DNA of 64,000 nucleotides. Source: Typha latifolia (taxonomy: Eukaryota > Streptophyta > Magnoliopsida > Poales > Typhaceae). This document shows, one piece after another, positions 11,457-33,200 of this stretch (the first letter of the stretch is position 1; each line of letters opens with the position of its first letter). The notes below the pieces were generated by a model. It was not told where the DNA came from. It worked only from the letters and a program-made list of their open reading frames with translations, and made no database searches. Both the position numbers and the translations under genes were made by a program. Location: positions 3,213,501-3,277,500 of the forward strand of contig CM034102.1 in assembly GCA_019914945.1 (NCBI GenBank), given 5' to 3'.

Positions 11457-12970
11457 TCACCAAAACTCTCTACTTGATCTCTTGCTTGAGAGATGCCATG
11501 TTGGTGAACAAATAGAGCATCTCTTGAAGCATCTCATCATTGTGGCTGTAGATCCAAACGCATTTGAGAGATGCAAGTCTCTGCGTCCTCACTGCTACTA
11601 CCTGAAGATGGAGGAAAACTTCACCAGCGAGAAGCGCTTCATGAGCAAAGATTGCCTTGACTTGATGTGGAGCAGGTATAGGTTCCAGAAAAAAGATTCA
11701 TAAGTTTCTATGTAAGTATGTGCATTCTAGCTAGTATTCTTATAGTTGTGATGCACTTATAAGGTTCTGTAAATTTTCTGCAAGATTTATTAAGAAGAAT
11801 CAATCATAGCTAGTGGCAAATAAGCTGCAAAATTTGCAGCTATCCAGGAAGAAACAAAAATTGTCACAATTTTCTTCTTATATTGTTTAATTCGACAAAT
11901 GTCGGCGTTGTGCTAAATGCCAAATGAGTGAAGAAAGCAGAAGCAAAACCTTCACCCCCAAATTCTACAAATAAAATAGTAATAGCAAAACAAGGCAAGT
12001 TTGTAGAAAACTCTAATCTGGTGCTAATAGCAATGGAATAGCAATAAACTAATTCTAATCATGTATTAGACACCCTAATACAAGTAAACACAAGAATGGA
12101 AGCAATAGAGATAATAGAGAGAGACAAGATTTACATGATTTAACAATGTGCCTATATCGACGGGCAGAATAATCTTCTTCACTTTACAAATTTTTTAATT
12201 ATAAAGAGTTTAACAACTCTAATCTTCCTCAATACAATGGTGATTATCTCTCTTAATTTTTTTTCTCTAGCATTAAAATCTTAAAAAACTCACTTTAGAA
12301 TCTATAGGGTTGTTTCAAGTTGAGATTTCCACGGGCGTCAAACGCCCGGGATGCGCATCGAAAACACCCAAAAAACTAATGCAGAACTCAAACGGGCGTT
12401 CGAACAACGGCCCCCGTTCGAACACCTGTATCACAATTTGCTTTCGGGTTGATATTTGCGTTTGAACGCCTACATCAACACTCTTTGTCTAGAAACTGCG
12501 TTCAAACGCCCTCAGGGCCCATTCAAATATACTGGCACAGCAAGACTGAAAAATACTAAAACACTAAATTTGAGCCAAATTTTAACTATTTTCGCTCATA
12601 TAACAATCTCCGGTGATGCCTACAATTGAAATCCAGATGACTTAAGCAATTTTCCAAATGGAGGATTCCTGTATGTGAAGTGCATGCAGAAGGACAATTG
12701 AGTTCTAGGAGGGACTGGTACCTTTCAAGTAAAAAATCCAGTTCATGGACACAGCTCTTTGTGGTGGATTCTGCAACCTGAGTAAGGATCTGAACAAGAA
12801 TTGTTATATTGCATGCATATTGTCGTGTTGGCCTTGGAAATAAACTCTCTGACCGAAGAAATCTTCTTGATGATTGGAAGAAGTATACAGCAGCATCAGA
12901 TGAGAAGAAGAGAAGGGGTCATATTTCTTGGAGACTTCCTGCATGGTAGATGTGTTCATTAGAAGAGTAT
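11457..12970 (+). pseudogene. Broken transferase (PF03407) copy 4
   Basis: An open stretch at about 11457-11700 reads NSLLDLLLERCHVGEQIEHL... through FMSKDCLDLMWSRYRFQKK. It matches exon 2 of copies 2 and 3 from its middle onward, then shifts frame and stops. Exon 1 and the first part of exon 2 are absent. Downstream, the intron remnant runs straight into TTCGACAAATGTCG, so the exon 3 acceptor and the DxD-coding bases are deleted. Exon 3 sequence resumes at about 12589 after an insertion, then carries several frame changes and stops. A deletion of about 85 bases near 12728 removes the HEQWVFN block. Recognisable pieces continue to a remnant of the C-terminal RCVH region near 12950. It cannot make a working enzyme. 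Confidence 0.88.
11906..12588. mobile_element. Unclassified about 680 bp insertion inside exon 3 of broken copy 4
   Basis: Compared with copies 2 and 3, exon 3 is interrupted between CGACAAATGTCGG and TTTCGCTCATATAAC. The inserted block holds no long ORF. It includes a GC-richer part (about 12330-12520) with repeated hexamer-like words such as GGGCGT, AACGCC and TTCGAAC. It also includes a stretch (near 12130-12165) of the type 'ATTTACATGATTTAACAATGTGCC', which I recall as common in plant dispersed repeats. I see no clear target duplication or terminal repeats, so the class is unknown. Confidence 0.55.
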
Positions 12971-18392
<5,422 letters not shown>

Positions 18393-19366
18393 GTGTCCTA
18401 GGTTCGGATTAGACCAGTCCAAGTGTCTTCATGGTAATGGACGTGGCAAAAGATTTTCCAATTTAAATTCCAAAAATTTGTCGCCCGTTTATGAGGCACG
18501 AACCACTATGTTTTGGCTTTTCGAATTAAAACCCAGTATTTATTCGCTGACTGCTCAAACGTGCTTTACTCTCTCTGTATCAAACAGAGATGCAAATATG
18601 AGGAATGATATTTTTAAGTCGATGGATGGATGCTACTTAGATAAACAATCGATATACGTTCGCGGCAATATATTTTACATGGTATTAGGTTCATCTATTC
18701 TGTTGAATTCCTTATTACCTATTTGTTGATATATCCCAAACAAGACTACAAGAGCCAAGAGGGCATTTGCAATTTTGCATTAAGAAAAATCCTTTAATTT
18801 TTAAAATAAAAATTACAATTCTGTATATTTTATTTTATAATAAAAATGTGTATTTAATAATAAAAATTACATTCAGCTTTACCAATCCGATCATACTGTT
18901 ACTAAGATTTAAATACCTTTTTGTACGGATAACCCTCGCAAGAGCCAAAATTTCATGTGCTTGGAGATATTTTGAGAAGATGGAATGTCATTTTTAGAGA
19001 GGTCTGATGAAAAGGAACATAACATGCAGTTCAAGATAAATGCAATGTTATGCCCCTGAAGAGTAGCTGCAAGTTCTTCCTATAAATGATGGAATCCGTG
19101 TTCCCAATGCTGCAAGGTTTAAAATCCAACAGTTGTAGTATTGGCGAGAGATAAATATGTCGACATCCTATGCTGCATTCAAATGATCCTCACAATTTAC
19201 GAAAACTAGCGAAATTTTTTGCAACCAAGAATATCTCCATAAAATGAGAATAATCCAACAAAAATGTTCACTAGCTTGCAGATCTTCTAGCGAACAGCGA
19301 GGTGAAAACTACATGAAAAAACTGCTGCTACTACAACTCTTCGAGAAGATGCTCCACTCCTCAAAG
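18393..19366. other. Convergent intergenic region (3' ends of the STEEP1-like and uL22 genes)
   Basis: About 1 kb between two stop codons on opposite strands, AT-rich and without a supported gene. It must hold both 3' UTRs and polyadenylation regions. An ORF running from the last STEEP1 exon (18361-18729) is in another frame and looks fortuitous. Confidence 0.6.
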
Positions 19367-23297
<3,931 letters not shown>

Positions 23298-23370
23298 GCT
23301 GCGTGGATCTCAAGGCGGATCCCTCTTGGCTCCTCTTGGCCTTCTCTCTTCCTCTGCCGCCCGCAGAAAG

Positions 23371-23411
23371 AAACCCTACAATGAAGCGACTTTATATAGA
23401 GCAAAACCCTA
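23371..23411 (-). promoter_or_regulatory. uL22 core promoter: TATA box and telo-boxes
   Basis: Read on the minus strand, a TATATAAA element lies at 23391-23398, about 95 bases upstream of the ATG. Two copies of the telo-box AAACCCTA (plus-strand reading) lie at 23371-23378 and 23404-23411, on either side of it. Telo-boxes near the transcription start are a known feature of plant ribosomal protein and translation genes. Confidence 0.75.
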
Positions 23412-24697
23412 GCCTAATCTGAGATCGTCTGCACGGCCTATTGTAAGACTTTATTTACAATGGGTATAGCATTTTGCCACGAGGATAAAACCAGCTAACC
23501 AAGATTGAGGGCTAGATCGAGTCCGCTTGGTTATGGTTTCCTGCGTCCGTACCCTTCACAATTTTCCTTATTTGCATGCATCATCTTCTAATATCTAAGC
23601 TGTAAGTATTATATTTGCGTGTTGATATTACCCTTTAAAATAATAATGATAAAAAAAAAGATATAACCCTTGAAATACTAACAGAAAGATTAGTATCACT
23701 CGGTAAAAGTTTTTTTTTTTAATTTTTTTTCAATTACCTTGCTACTATGAAATTGTAGGATATTAAAATTAACTGCAATCTTTTCCTTTCTGTGGCTGTT
23801 ATCACTTTGTAACACCTATTTTCAGAATAGCAATAATAACGGGTGAGAATAGTAGAAAGTTTTTAACCAGACTAGCTCTATTTTAACCTTTTTTTTTCAC
23901 CAAAATAAACACCACCTAAGTTTAAATATTAAAAATAGTCTATTTTACTGTAGTTCTAACCTAAAATACTTTAACTGCTAAGCATTTTTATTAGTAAAAA
24001 CCTCCTGGGCTAAGGAATATGAACTATTTTTCTAAAGCATTTCAATAAAAATACTAATAAGATTAACATTTCATTTAAACAAATAGTAATTTTATTAATA
24101 TTTTAGGTAAAATATTTAACAGTTAATGATTTTATTTAAGATTATAGTAAAATAGATTTAAGTTGGGGTTGATCAATTTTGGTAAATAAATATTTTGGTC
24201 AACAACTCTAGTAACCAATGCGACAGTGCTCAAATGGTTAAAAAAATCCCATATTGTGTGTGTGTTTCTGAGTGATCGAATCCCAGAGCACTGGTTTAAT
24301 TGGAATACAATTAAACTCCTAATTTTTCTAAAGAAAATGAGCGATAATAGCAGTAGTATATATGATCACAGTTACGTGATGCTAATTCAGATAGAGACGA
24401 GAATCAGACGATCCCAGAAAGGTGGATAATTATGGTTACTCATTTTGGCATTGACAAAGAAAACTAGCCCAGAGACAGAACTTTAGTGTCAATCCTATAC
24501 ACATAACAGCGAACCAGTCTCCCTGTCTACCTTAGCAGATTTACCTTCTTACAAATCGAAGAATGAAAGATATCGACAAACATTTCACATCTCATTGGAG
24601 GCTAAAAACCCAGCAGCCTTTGAAACAATTACCCACTTTGTTTAATTAACTTAAATGTACAGAATGATCATTTCATGGTACAAAAACAAGCAAATGA
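23412..24697. other. Intergenic region between uL22 5' end and ERMP1-like 3' end
   Basis: About 1.3 kb of AT-rich sequence with several poly-A/T runs. No gene or recognisable element is seen. It must contain the upstream promoter of uL22 and the 3' UTR of the ERMP1-like gene. Confidence 0.55.
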
Positions 24698-27232
24698 CTA
24701 AAAGTGATAAGTTGAGAAAAACGTGGAGAATGCAATAACATCTGCCCAAGTTGGAAAGAGGCTCTTCAATTTCTTTGCATCCTCGACGAGATACTGGTCT
24801 AGCACCGCCACATCAACTCTTAGAGGTTCAGAGCTATTGGCCTGTTGTGGACATAATTAATATGAGTGAACTGATTCAGAGAACTTGATAAATTCTAATT
24901 GCAATAGTATTCATCTATGGAAATACGATTTATAGTATGAGATGAGCAACCAAGATCAGTAAAGACTACCTACCTCCAACCAGAAAGTCCAATTATCATT
25001 GCTTTTCCCACTAAGTCTACAAACATAAGATGGTGGGCCACCACTTACGGATTGAGGAACTGCAGAGAAATTCTCCAAATTAGATAAAGCAAGTCAAACA
25101 AAAAAGAAGATAAAGATGGAACCCTACCTGGAAGTGAGTTGTCAGCAAAAGACCAGTTAGATAATGGACCAGTAATGTTAAGAACTGAAGTCCAGATCTC
25201 CGATAAGGAACTGCAATTACCAAAATATGAAAATAAAAAAAATAATTATACAAATAAAAGTTTCTCATCAAGAATGCATTCTGTAGATGTCCATCATTAC
25301 CCTAAGTAAAGTTCAAGCTGCACTCTACGATGTCCATTCTTAGATATCGATGTTGGCTCAAGATTAGATAAGTGAGGCAAGTATTTGTAGTGCTTCTGAA
25401 TGTCATCATGTTGTGTGGGGAACTTTAAGCTTCCAGAAAACAAGAAAGAGACAGGGTATGATGCCTGAAAAAGAAACAATCATTTGGGATTAAGCATTGT
25501 CAGAATGAGAAGCAAAGTCTACCTCTGCTACTAGGCTATTCACACCTAGCAGCATGCTCGTACAGTTAGACACATATGCTTAGGTAATGCAGAGCAACCA
25601 AGGAACATGAATCCCAATAGCCATTTTCTCCACCGGCATGACAGATTACTAGAACTGAGCATGTCAACAGTCTGTAATAGTATAATATAGGCTTATAGAA
25701 TAATTCCATGAAACAAAATAAAAAATAAAGATATAGGAGCCATATCTTATAATGTGAACCTTTTAGAAGAAGTAAATGCAACAGTTTAACAGATGATACC
25801 AGTATCCTTTTTACCCTGTTCCACAGGGAGAAAGACATACTGGAAGATTCTAGTTTAGACTGGGATTACAACCTTGGATTTGCAAGATTACCCAATTGAG
25901 ATGAAATCATGAAACATAGCAGTAAATGTGAACACTTTCAATAGATAATGGAACATCGGTGTTAAATGAGAGTGGACCAGTGGTCAAAATTATGGAGCTT
26001 GTAGATTGCTTGGTAGTCAGTAGATCAGTTAATTGTTAAGAAATCTAACAAAATATTGTATGATATAATGAGCTGTTATATTATTTATAAACTTTCATAC
26101 AGAGCTTGTAACCTTGTATACTGCATTGGGCCTGAGCTAACTAAGCCTTGAGCCATGGCCAGATTCAGGCTAAGATTAAGGGGACAAAAATAGTCTTTAG
26201 GCCAGATTTGAGAAATAATATCAAAATCCAGAGCATTCATCTATGCATGGAAAAAGGTCTTAAACGGCATCAAATAAACTTCAATTCTATTTGCTAGGAT
26301 TTCTACAAACAGCAACAAAGGATATCTAAGAACTGTAAGATACAAAATATTAAGTGTTCTTGTTATCAACAAAACTATTTCTACAGAGGAAAAGATCAGA
26401 GGAAAGCAAGGTGATCTTTCAAATTTCTTTACAAAGAAGGCTATAAATGAAAGTTCTGACTGGCATCGATTTGTTATAGCAGTTGGCAAAGGTAGATCAT
26501 TCAAATTTGTGTACTTACCACCCAAGAGCTTCTATCGAAATGATAGTTTCCTTCAAAAACGAAATCTGAACTAATGCTTAGGAACTTTGCAGCTTCGGGT
26601 GCATTGTCGAAAAGAAAAGCCAACGAATTGGAATCAACTACAGAGAAATCATAGCTCGAGCCCACAATATTATTAGCATCTGTCAACCACCAAAAGGAAA
26701 AATAAATTGAGACGCTATGCAAAACAAAGTATGACAGATCCAAGATTACAATGCCTGGCTAGTAGTCAGTGACTACATTATCAAAGATGCTTATTCTATT
26801 AGCAAAGCTGTGACTTCTCAACAATGCCATAAATAAAAAAATAGAAATTTTACAATTTTAATAAAGCAAACCTGTAGTCACATATGTGTGCTGTAGGATA
26901 ACCCTTTTTGGTGCATCAGTACTGTATGGAAAAAACTGTGATGACAGGGCAAGAGCTAGCACAGTAAGTTGTAACAAGCACTGTAAAATGGAAGTCTTTG
27001 ACAACCAATGACCAGCAACAGGCAATACTGGACCAACACACCACCCAGTCACCAGTCCAACTGCAGCTGCAACTATAATGTCCGGTACAAAATATCCTAC
27101 AATTAGACCAGTATTATTATTCAGTATCCCCACAACTGAAGTCTATAAGGAATTACGGGTAACCATAAAGAACATGTATACACACACACAAACATATACA
27201 TAAATAAATAAATAAATACGTGTGTTTGTGTG

Positions 27233-27266
<34 letters not shown>

Positions 27267-30200
27267 CTTATACATACATATGTATATATGTATGTATAAG
27301 TATATATGTATGTATATGTATGTACATGTATGTATATGTATGTATATGTATATATGTATGAATATATATATGTATGTATATGTATATATGTATGTATATG
27401 TATGTATATGTATATATGTATGTATATGCATGTATATGTATATATGTATGCATATGTATGTATATGTATGTATATGTATGCATATGTATGTATATAAATA
27501 TATGTATTAAAATCTACATTATAGTGTTTTATCTTTGGATTATTTTTGTAAATGATATTATATTAAAGATAAAAGAACAGCTAAATATAAATGCATTAAT
27601 TAAAACTAATATTAATGATTGAACGCTCCATAATATGATTGAATACGCTATAATATAATTAAATGCATTATAACATTCAACACATAATATTAATTAAAAA
27701 AAGGGCTCCACATCAACACAATAAGGCACGTGACCGTGCTGCACCGGCACGGTTCGACATAGGGTTGTGCCGCTGGCATACCCTGTGCGAAGTGCCGTGC
27801 CACTACCGGCACGGCCATCCTTGAAGGCAATTACATGTTTAAGTTTAAAACAGGGGTGTAAATTGAAATTGGGGCAAATCATAGGAGATAGAATATAATT
27901 TGCCAAATACACATCTATACAAGTGTATTGCTACAAGCAATATTTGTTATTCTGTTGTAAACTATGATTAATTTGATGTTTTTCTGTGCAAAAGTTGTTA
28001 TTTCTATAGATGTACATTTCAAGAGGTCTATTCAAAGAAATTGGGAATTCTATGACCTTATATTTAAGCTATAGATATTCCTAAGCTGACTGTTGCTGAT
28101 GAAATGATGGCAACTAAGAGGTGGTGGTCTTTTGCAACAATAACTGAAAAGGAGTAGGTAAAATTGGTCAACTTGAAGTGGTTTTCAGCAATAAATAATG
28201 GGCTAGTATCAATGTGTTTTTTTTGTTCTAAATAATGGCATCAGATAAGATATGTTGGATTCAAACAACTTCAGCATTAAGAGGAATGGAGATCAAGTGG
28301 ATTACAGTGCAGCAATGTTGAACTTTATACGAGCTCTGGCCTGAGAGATGCAACTAGTTTCTTACTAGAAGATCGAGCCAAACATTGAGAATAATATTAG
28401 AGTAAGAAGTAGGCATACTGTTAATCTCTTTAAAAACTAATTGTTTGGTCATTTTGATCAAACAATTCATATTTAATCACATCAAGAAAAAGAAAATAAA
28501 CAACTAACTTGACTGGAAGACATTTCATGAATATAAGCTCATTAAACAATCCTAGAATTACCAACAGTTTATAGTTTACGAAAGGAAATGCAATTTAACT
28601 TATCAAACAAAGAAAACTGTCAACTCAAAAGGGATAAAACAAGGAAACTCACCATAAGTTTGTGGAAGAGATCCCATCATACCCATCTTTTCAATCAAGA
28701 ATTGGATAAGGAACCCACCGTAGTACACACCATATGTGAGACAAGGAATTAGAGGGACCACATATCCAGCTAATGACCTGAAGCCTTTTCATTATCACGA
28801 TACAAATATTCAAAAATAAAAGATAAACAAGTTTCGCCATTCTAAAAATGTCAGATATACCATGATTAAGTAAGAAGCAAGTATGGTAGCAATGTTCTAA
28901 CTTCTAGCTATAATATCACACTCTTCATAAGCAAATGGCAGCTTATATCTAACTTGGTTCTAAGCTACTTTGCTTCCTACTTTGCCATGAAGATGAACTT
29001 TTGGCATGAATATCATGCCACCAGACTAACTGTGCTACCATGCCAATACTCGCAATGCTACGATAAGACAAAAGCATGAGAGGAGGAGCTCAGGAAGCAG
29101 GTGATGGTGCAGAACAGGAGCCAGAGGGTGGGAAGGAGAGGGAGAGGTGCAAGTCCAAAGAGAGGGATAGTTAATTTCATTACCAGATCTCAATTGGTCG
29201 TTGTGGTAGGTTCTTTCTCTTAGCAATGCCTACAGTGGAGGAACATGTTATCCTACACTTCTTTTGTCTACACTCATCCGGTTGAGATTCTTCTTTCTCC
29301 TATTTTTCTTTCTTTTATGATGAGATAAGTATGACTAAAAGTAAATCTAAGAAAATGAGTTGTTAAGACAAATCAATTATCAACAGATATACCCATGATG
29401 ACATTACTGCATGATAATAACTTGGCATTTGGCAGCATCAACAAATCAAAGTCAATACTCACATATTCTAGTACATCTAATAATTTCCCACAACAAAATC
29501 AACAAAAAAGAGGTACACTGTTAATTAGAACAGAACGCCAATAGGCTATACATGATAGTCCACCACTTTGTTGGGCACAGTATCAATCATGCTCATCAAT
29601 CATTACCAACTCATATTAAATGGATGGTTAAATAATCCCATCGCAGAATTAGTGAGTTGTCTCTGACTACTCCTCAGACTGGTTGAACAATTGAGTTGGC
29701 ATTCACCAAGTCAACTTAAACTAGGACATAACCAATTAACTAATGTTGAACATTAGTGAAAGCATATCGCTGCAGGAAATTCACTTCTCCCCTTATTAAC
29801 TTTACATTAGTTAAACTATCCCCATTATCAACTAACTGATAATCTAATTGCAAATATTATTGTAGCAATCACACTTTATTTTGGTTAGCATAGGCAACCT
29901 GGAATTTCTTCATAGCTTATTCAACGGCGTTTTTGCAATGTAAATAGCAGTTGTACTTTTAATTGACAAGAATAGGCTTTTGAAAGCTAAGTGCATATAT
30001 TTTCTATAATCAATGCACATTTTGCTATAATAGGATGCACAATAGAGTCTTTTTTTGGCAATCGAAAAACAAAATGCAATTAAGTTGCAAAAGGCCCCTT
30101 ATTCAACTTCAAGCAGTATAAAAATATCAAAGCATAAATAAATTACCATGCGGATAAAATGCCTGAATATCAAACAACTTTGCAAGAAAGCAACTAAATT

Positions 30201-33200
30201 TTCTTAGGAGTATTTGCAATAGCATAAGCAAAGAATAGATTCATATAAGAATGTAGGATAATGATAGTACTTGAGTGATCCAAGACCGAAATGCTTTCTA
30301 CTTATATGGAAGGTGAACCATCCAAGAAGCATAGAGACGGATATGAAGTATGTCAAGAATCCTCCACTCAACCCAACCAGCAGATAAGCCTGCTCAGAAT
30401 TAGAGCATGTAAGTGTGGTAACCAAAGATTGAACATATTTGCAATAACCCGTCATTCATCAAAATACAAATTTCACGTAAGGAAGTACCAATTAAATAAG
30501 AAAAGAACATTGATAGAACAAACGCAAACAAGATGCAAGTTCAATCACATCAGAGTTTCTGCTAGCTAATAGCAATTAGATCTTAATGTACTCAGCAAGC
30601 TTGTGAATCGTCATTGGAAATTTTGGTTTCAGTTTTAGTAAAGTACAAAACATTTTGGCCATTGTGATGGTTCTAGTTCTGTCTGTAGGTTTCGGTCTTC
30701 TTTTAATAAGAAAATTTTCAAAAAAATCTGAAGAATACCAGAAAATGTTAAACATTCTTTGTCATCATCATTATGCAACATGCAACAATACAATCCATAG
30801 TCAAAAGTCAAAACATTGCTTGGTCGTCTTACTGCAGAAAGGGCTGATTTGTGCATGAGGTAAGCAGAAACAACTTACTTCTCTACCATTACATCAGATC
30901 TCTACTAACAATCAGCTGGACAGGGAGAATAAGATCCCTTGATCCCTCACTTAAGCATATACATAACTATATATATATATATATATATGGAGAGAGACTA
31001 GAAAAGTTGTTACATTTTGATTGCATTTCAGGATTTACTAAAATCCCAAGGTGGAGAGTTAAAAAGTGACGTCACTTTATTAGTTTATTTAACCCTTGGA
31101 TTAACTTTTGTGAACCTCAGTTTGCACTCAATTATCAAAAGGTGTTAGAACTTCTGACAAAAATTTAACATAAAGTTTCTAGTCAAGTTTTTTTTATATA
31201 TAAAAGATATATAAGAGAGAGGGAGAGTAAGAGAGAGAGAGGCCTGAAGGTTTGACCAGAACTACAACAGAATAGATTACAAAGTCTCTCATTTTAAAGT
31301 CTAACTGACCAAAAGAATCATTGATTATACATGGTACCTAACAATCTGTATTCAGTAACCAACTATTAGCTAATTGTGTAATATATGCACTTCATTTGGA
31401 ATATTTTGGAATACTACTGTAGCAAATGGCAAAATCATGTAACCAAAGTGATCTTTGAAAGATCATTTTCTTCATCTATATTCTACATGGATTTTTTCCT
31501 CAAAATATGGGCCATGAGTATTTAAAGGTAAATGGTTAGTATGTCAATCATCTTTGGCAAAAAGCACCTTATAGACCAATGACTATCCTCTTATTCTGCA
31601 CAGACTGAAGGGTCAATGGAAGAAAAAAGAAACAAAAACAAAGAATACTTACCAGAGTAATTAGAGAATACAGACCGAAAGCACCCCAAAAGCAAGCTTC
31701 ATCAATTAGAGCCTACAAAATAATGATGACATTTTTGACATACTAATGCACCAAAATGGACAACAGTATAAGGGAAAATTGGAGCCAAGCACCAGCGGAG
31801 AACTGAAGATGGCATACTCAAAGCTCTAAAAGAATTGAAGTTATACTGAATGAAGGGCATGCAAAACATTGTACTGTTTTAACTCTTAAGCATCAAAAAT
31901 ATCATTAAAACCCATATTTCTTAAGTAAAAAAAGGTATTTCTGTCTCTGTTTTATAATCAAAGAAAATCAGAAGATGGCGCTGACAAAATTATATGTATC
32001 TCTGCTATGATATGGCAGATATTGTAGTTTAATTCACAGAAGAATTCAAAAGAGACATTTGGGTCATTCAAGGATGCTATGTTCCCATATGGCATAAGAT
32101 CACCATAGATTATTAGATTTTTCGAACAACCCCTAAGGTTTGAATCTATGTGTTGCAGTGAGTAGATGTACATTTGCACAATTTAAAACTCACACTTAGG
32201 GGTGACAAAAATTAATCCAACCTGATAACCTGACTCATAATTGGGTTTGAGTTTAGTCTAATCGGGTTTGGGTTGTAAACAAGTCAACCTGCCTAAACTG
32301 ATTAATAATCGAGTTGTATTCAAGTTTATACTACTTACCCGTTTGACCCGTTTAAATATATGAGTCGGGTCGAATCAACCCGCCAACCCAATAATATATA
32401 TATATACTCTAAACATAAGCCCTAACCTAACACACTATCTCCTCATCTAGTTCTCTCATCCCATGCACCGCGTCGAGCTCATCTCTCCTTCTCTCTTTCC
32501 TCCCTGACCTCGACCTCCCATATATATATATATATATATAACTTGCCAGTTCGCCATGCGCCCCTCTTGCTTGAGCTCCACCTTCTCATCTCCTTCCTCC
32601 CCGACCTCGACCTCCTGCAATCCGGTGACTAAATCCCTGATAGCCTCGCTGCCGTTGTCGTGGCCATGCTTATCACAGGCTATGGCAAGGAGCGCATCAA
32701 GGATCTAACCCATCTTCAATGGATCTAACCACATCTTCACTGGATCGGACCACATCTTCACTGGATCCGTCTTCTCCGGTGAGAGATCCATCACCAAATC
32801 CATTTTTTTATTCCAGATCATGATAGTTAGGGGCAGCTTGTGATTGTGGAGTTTAGGAAATTTTACTTGATAAGTGGATATGTCCCAAATCTGGTGATGG
32901 TCTAAGAAGATTAGTAGTTGATCTATCTTCTCTCTTTCGTTTCTGATGGCCTCTCCTTATGTAGTTATCATACTAAAGCATCTCTAAAGATCTGCTTTTC
33001 TTGACTGCATCTTGCTTTCAGACTTACAGGATTAAGGAATGGGATCCATCTCTTAGCTGTCACATGAAAGTAAGCTTACTTATTTTGACTTCTTCTTTAA
33101 GGGAGGCATTATTTCTTTATTGTCATTTTCTCATCTATCCCACTGCTTTAGATCATGCTGGGAAGACCATTTGGTTTTTCCTATTTGTTCACTTTTATAT

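Noticed and set aside
27153..27622. Overlapping ORFs on both strands rich in Tyr, Ile, Met, Cys and His
   Set aside because: They are translations of the TATG/CA microsatellite and change little between frames. No real protein composition.
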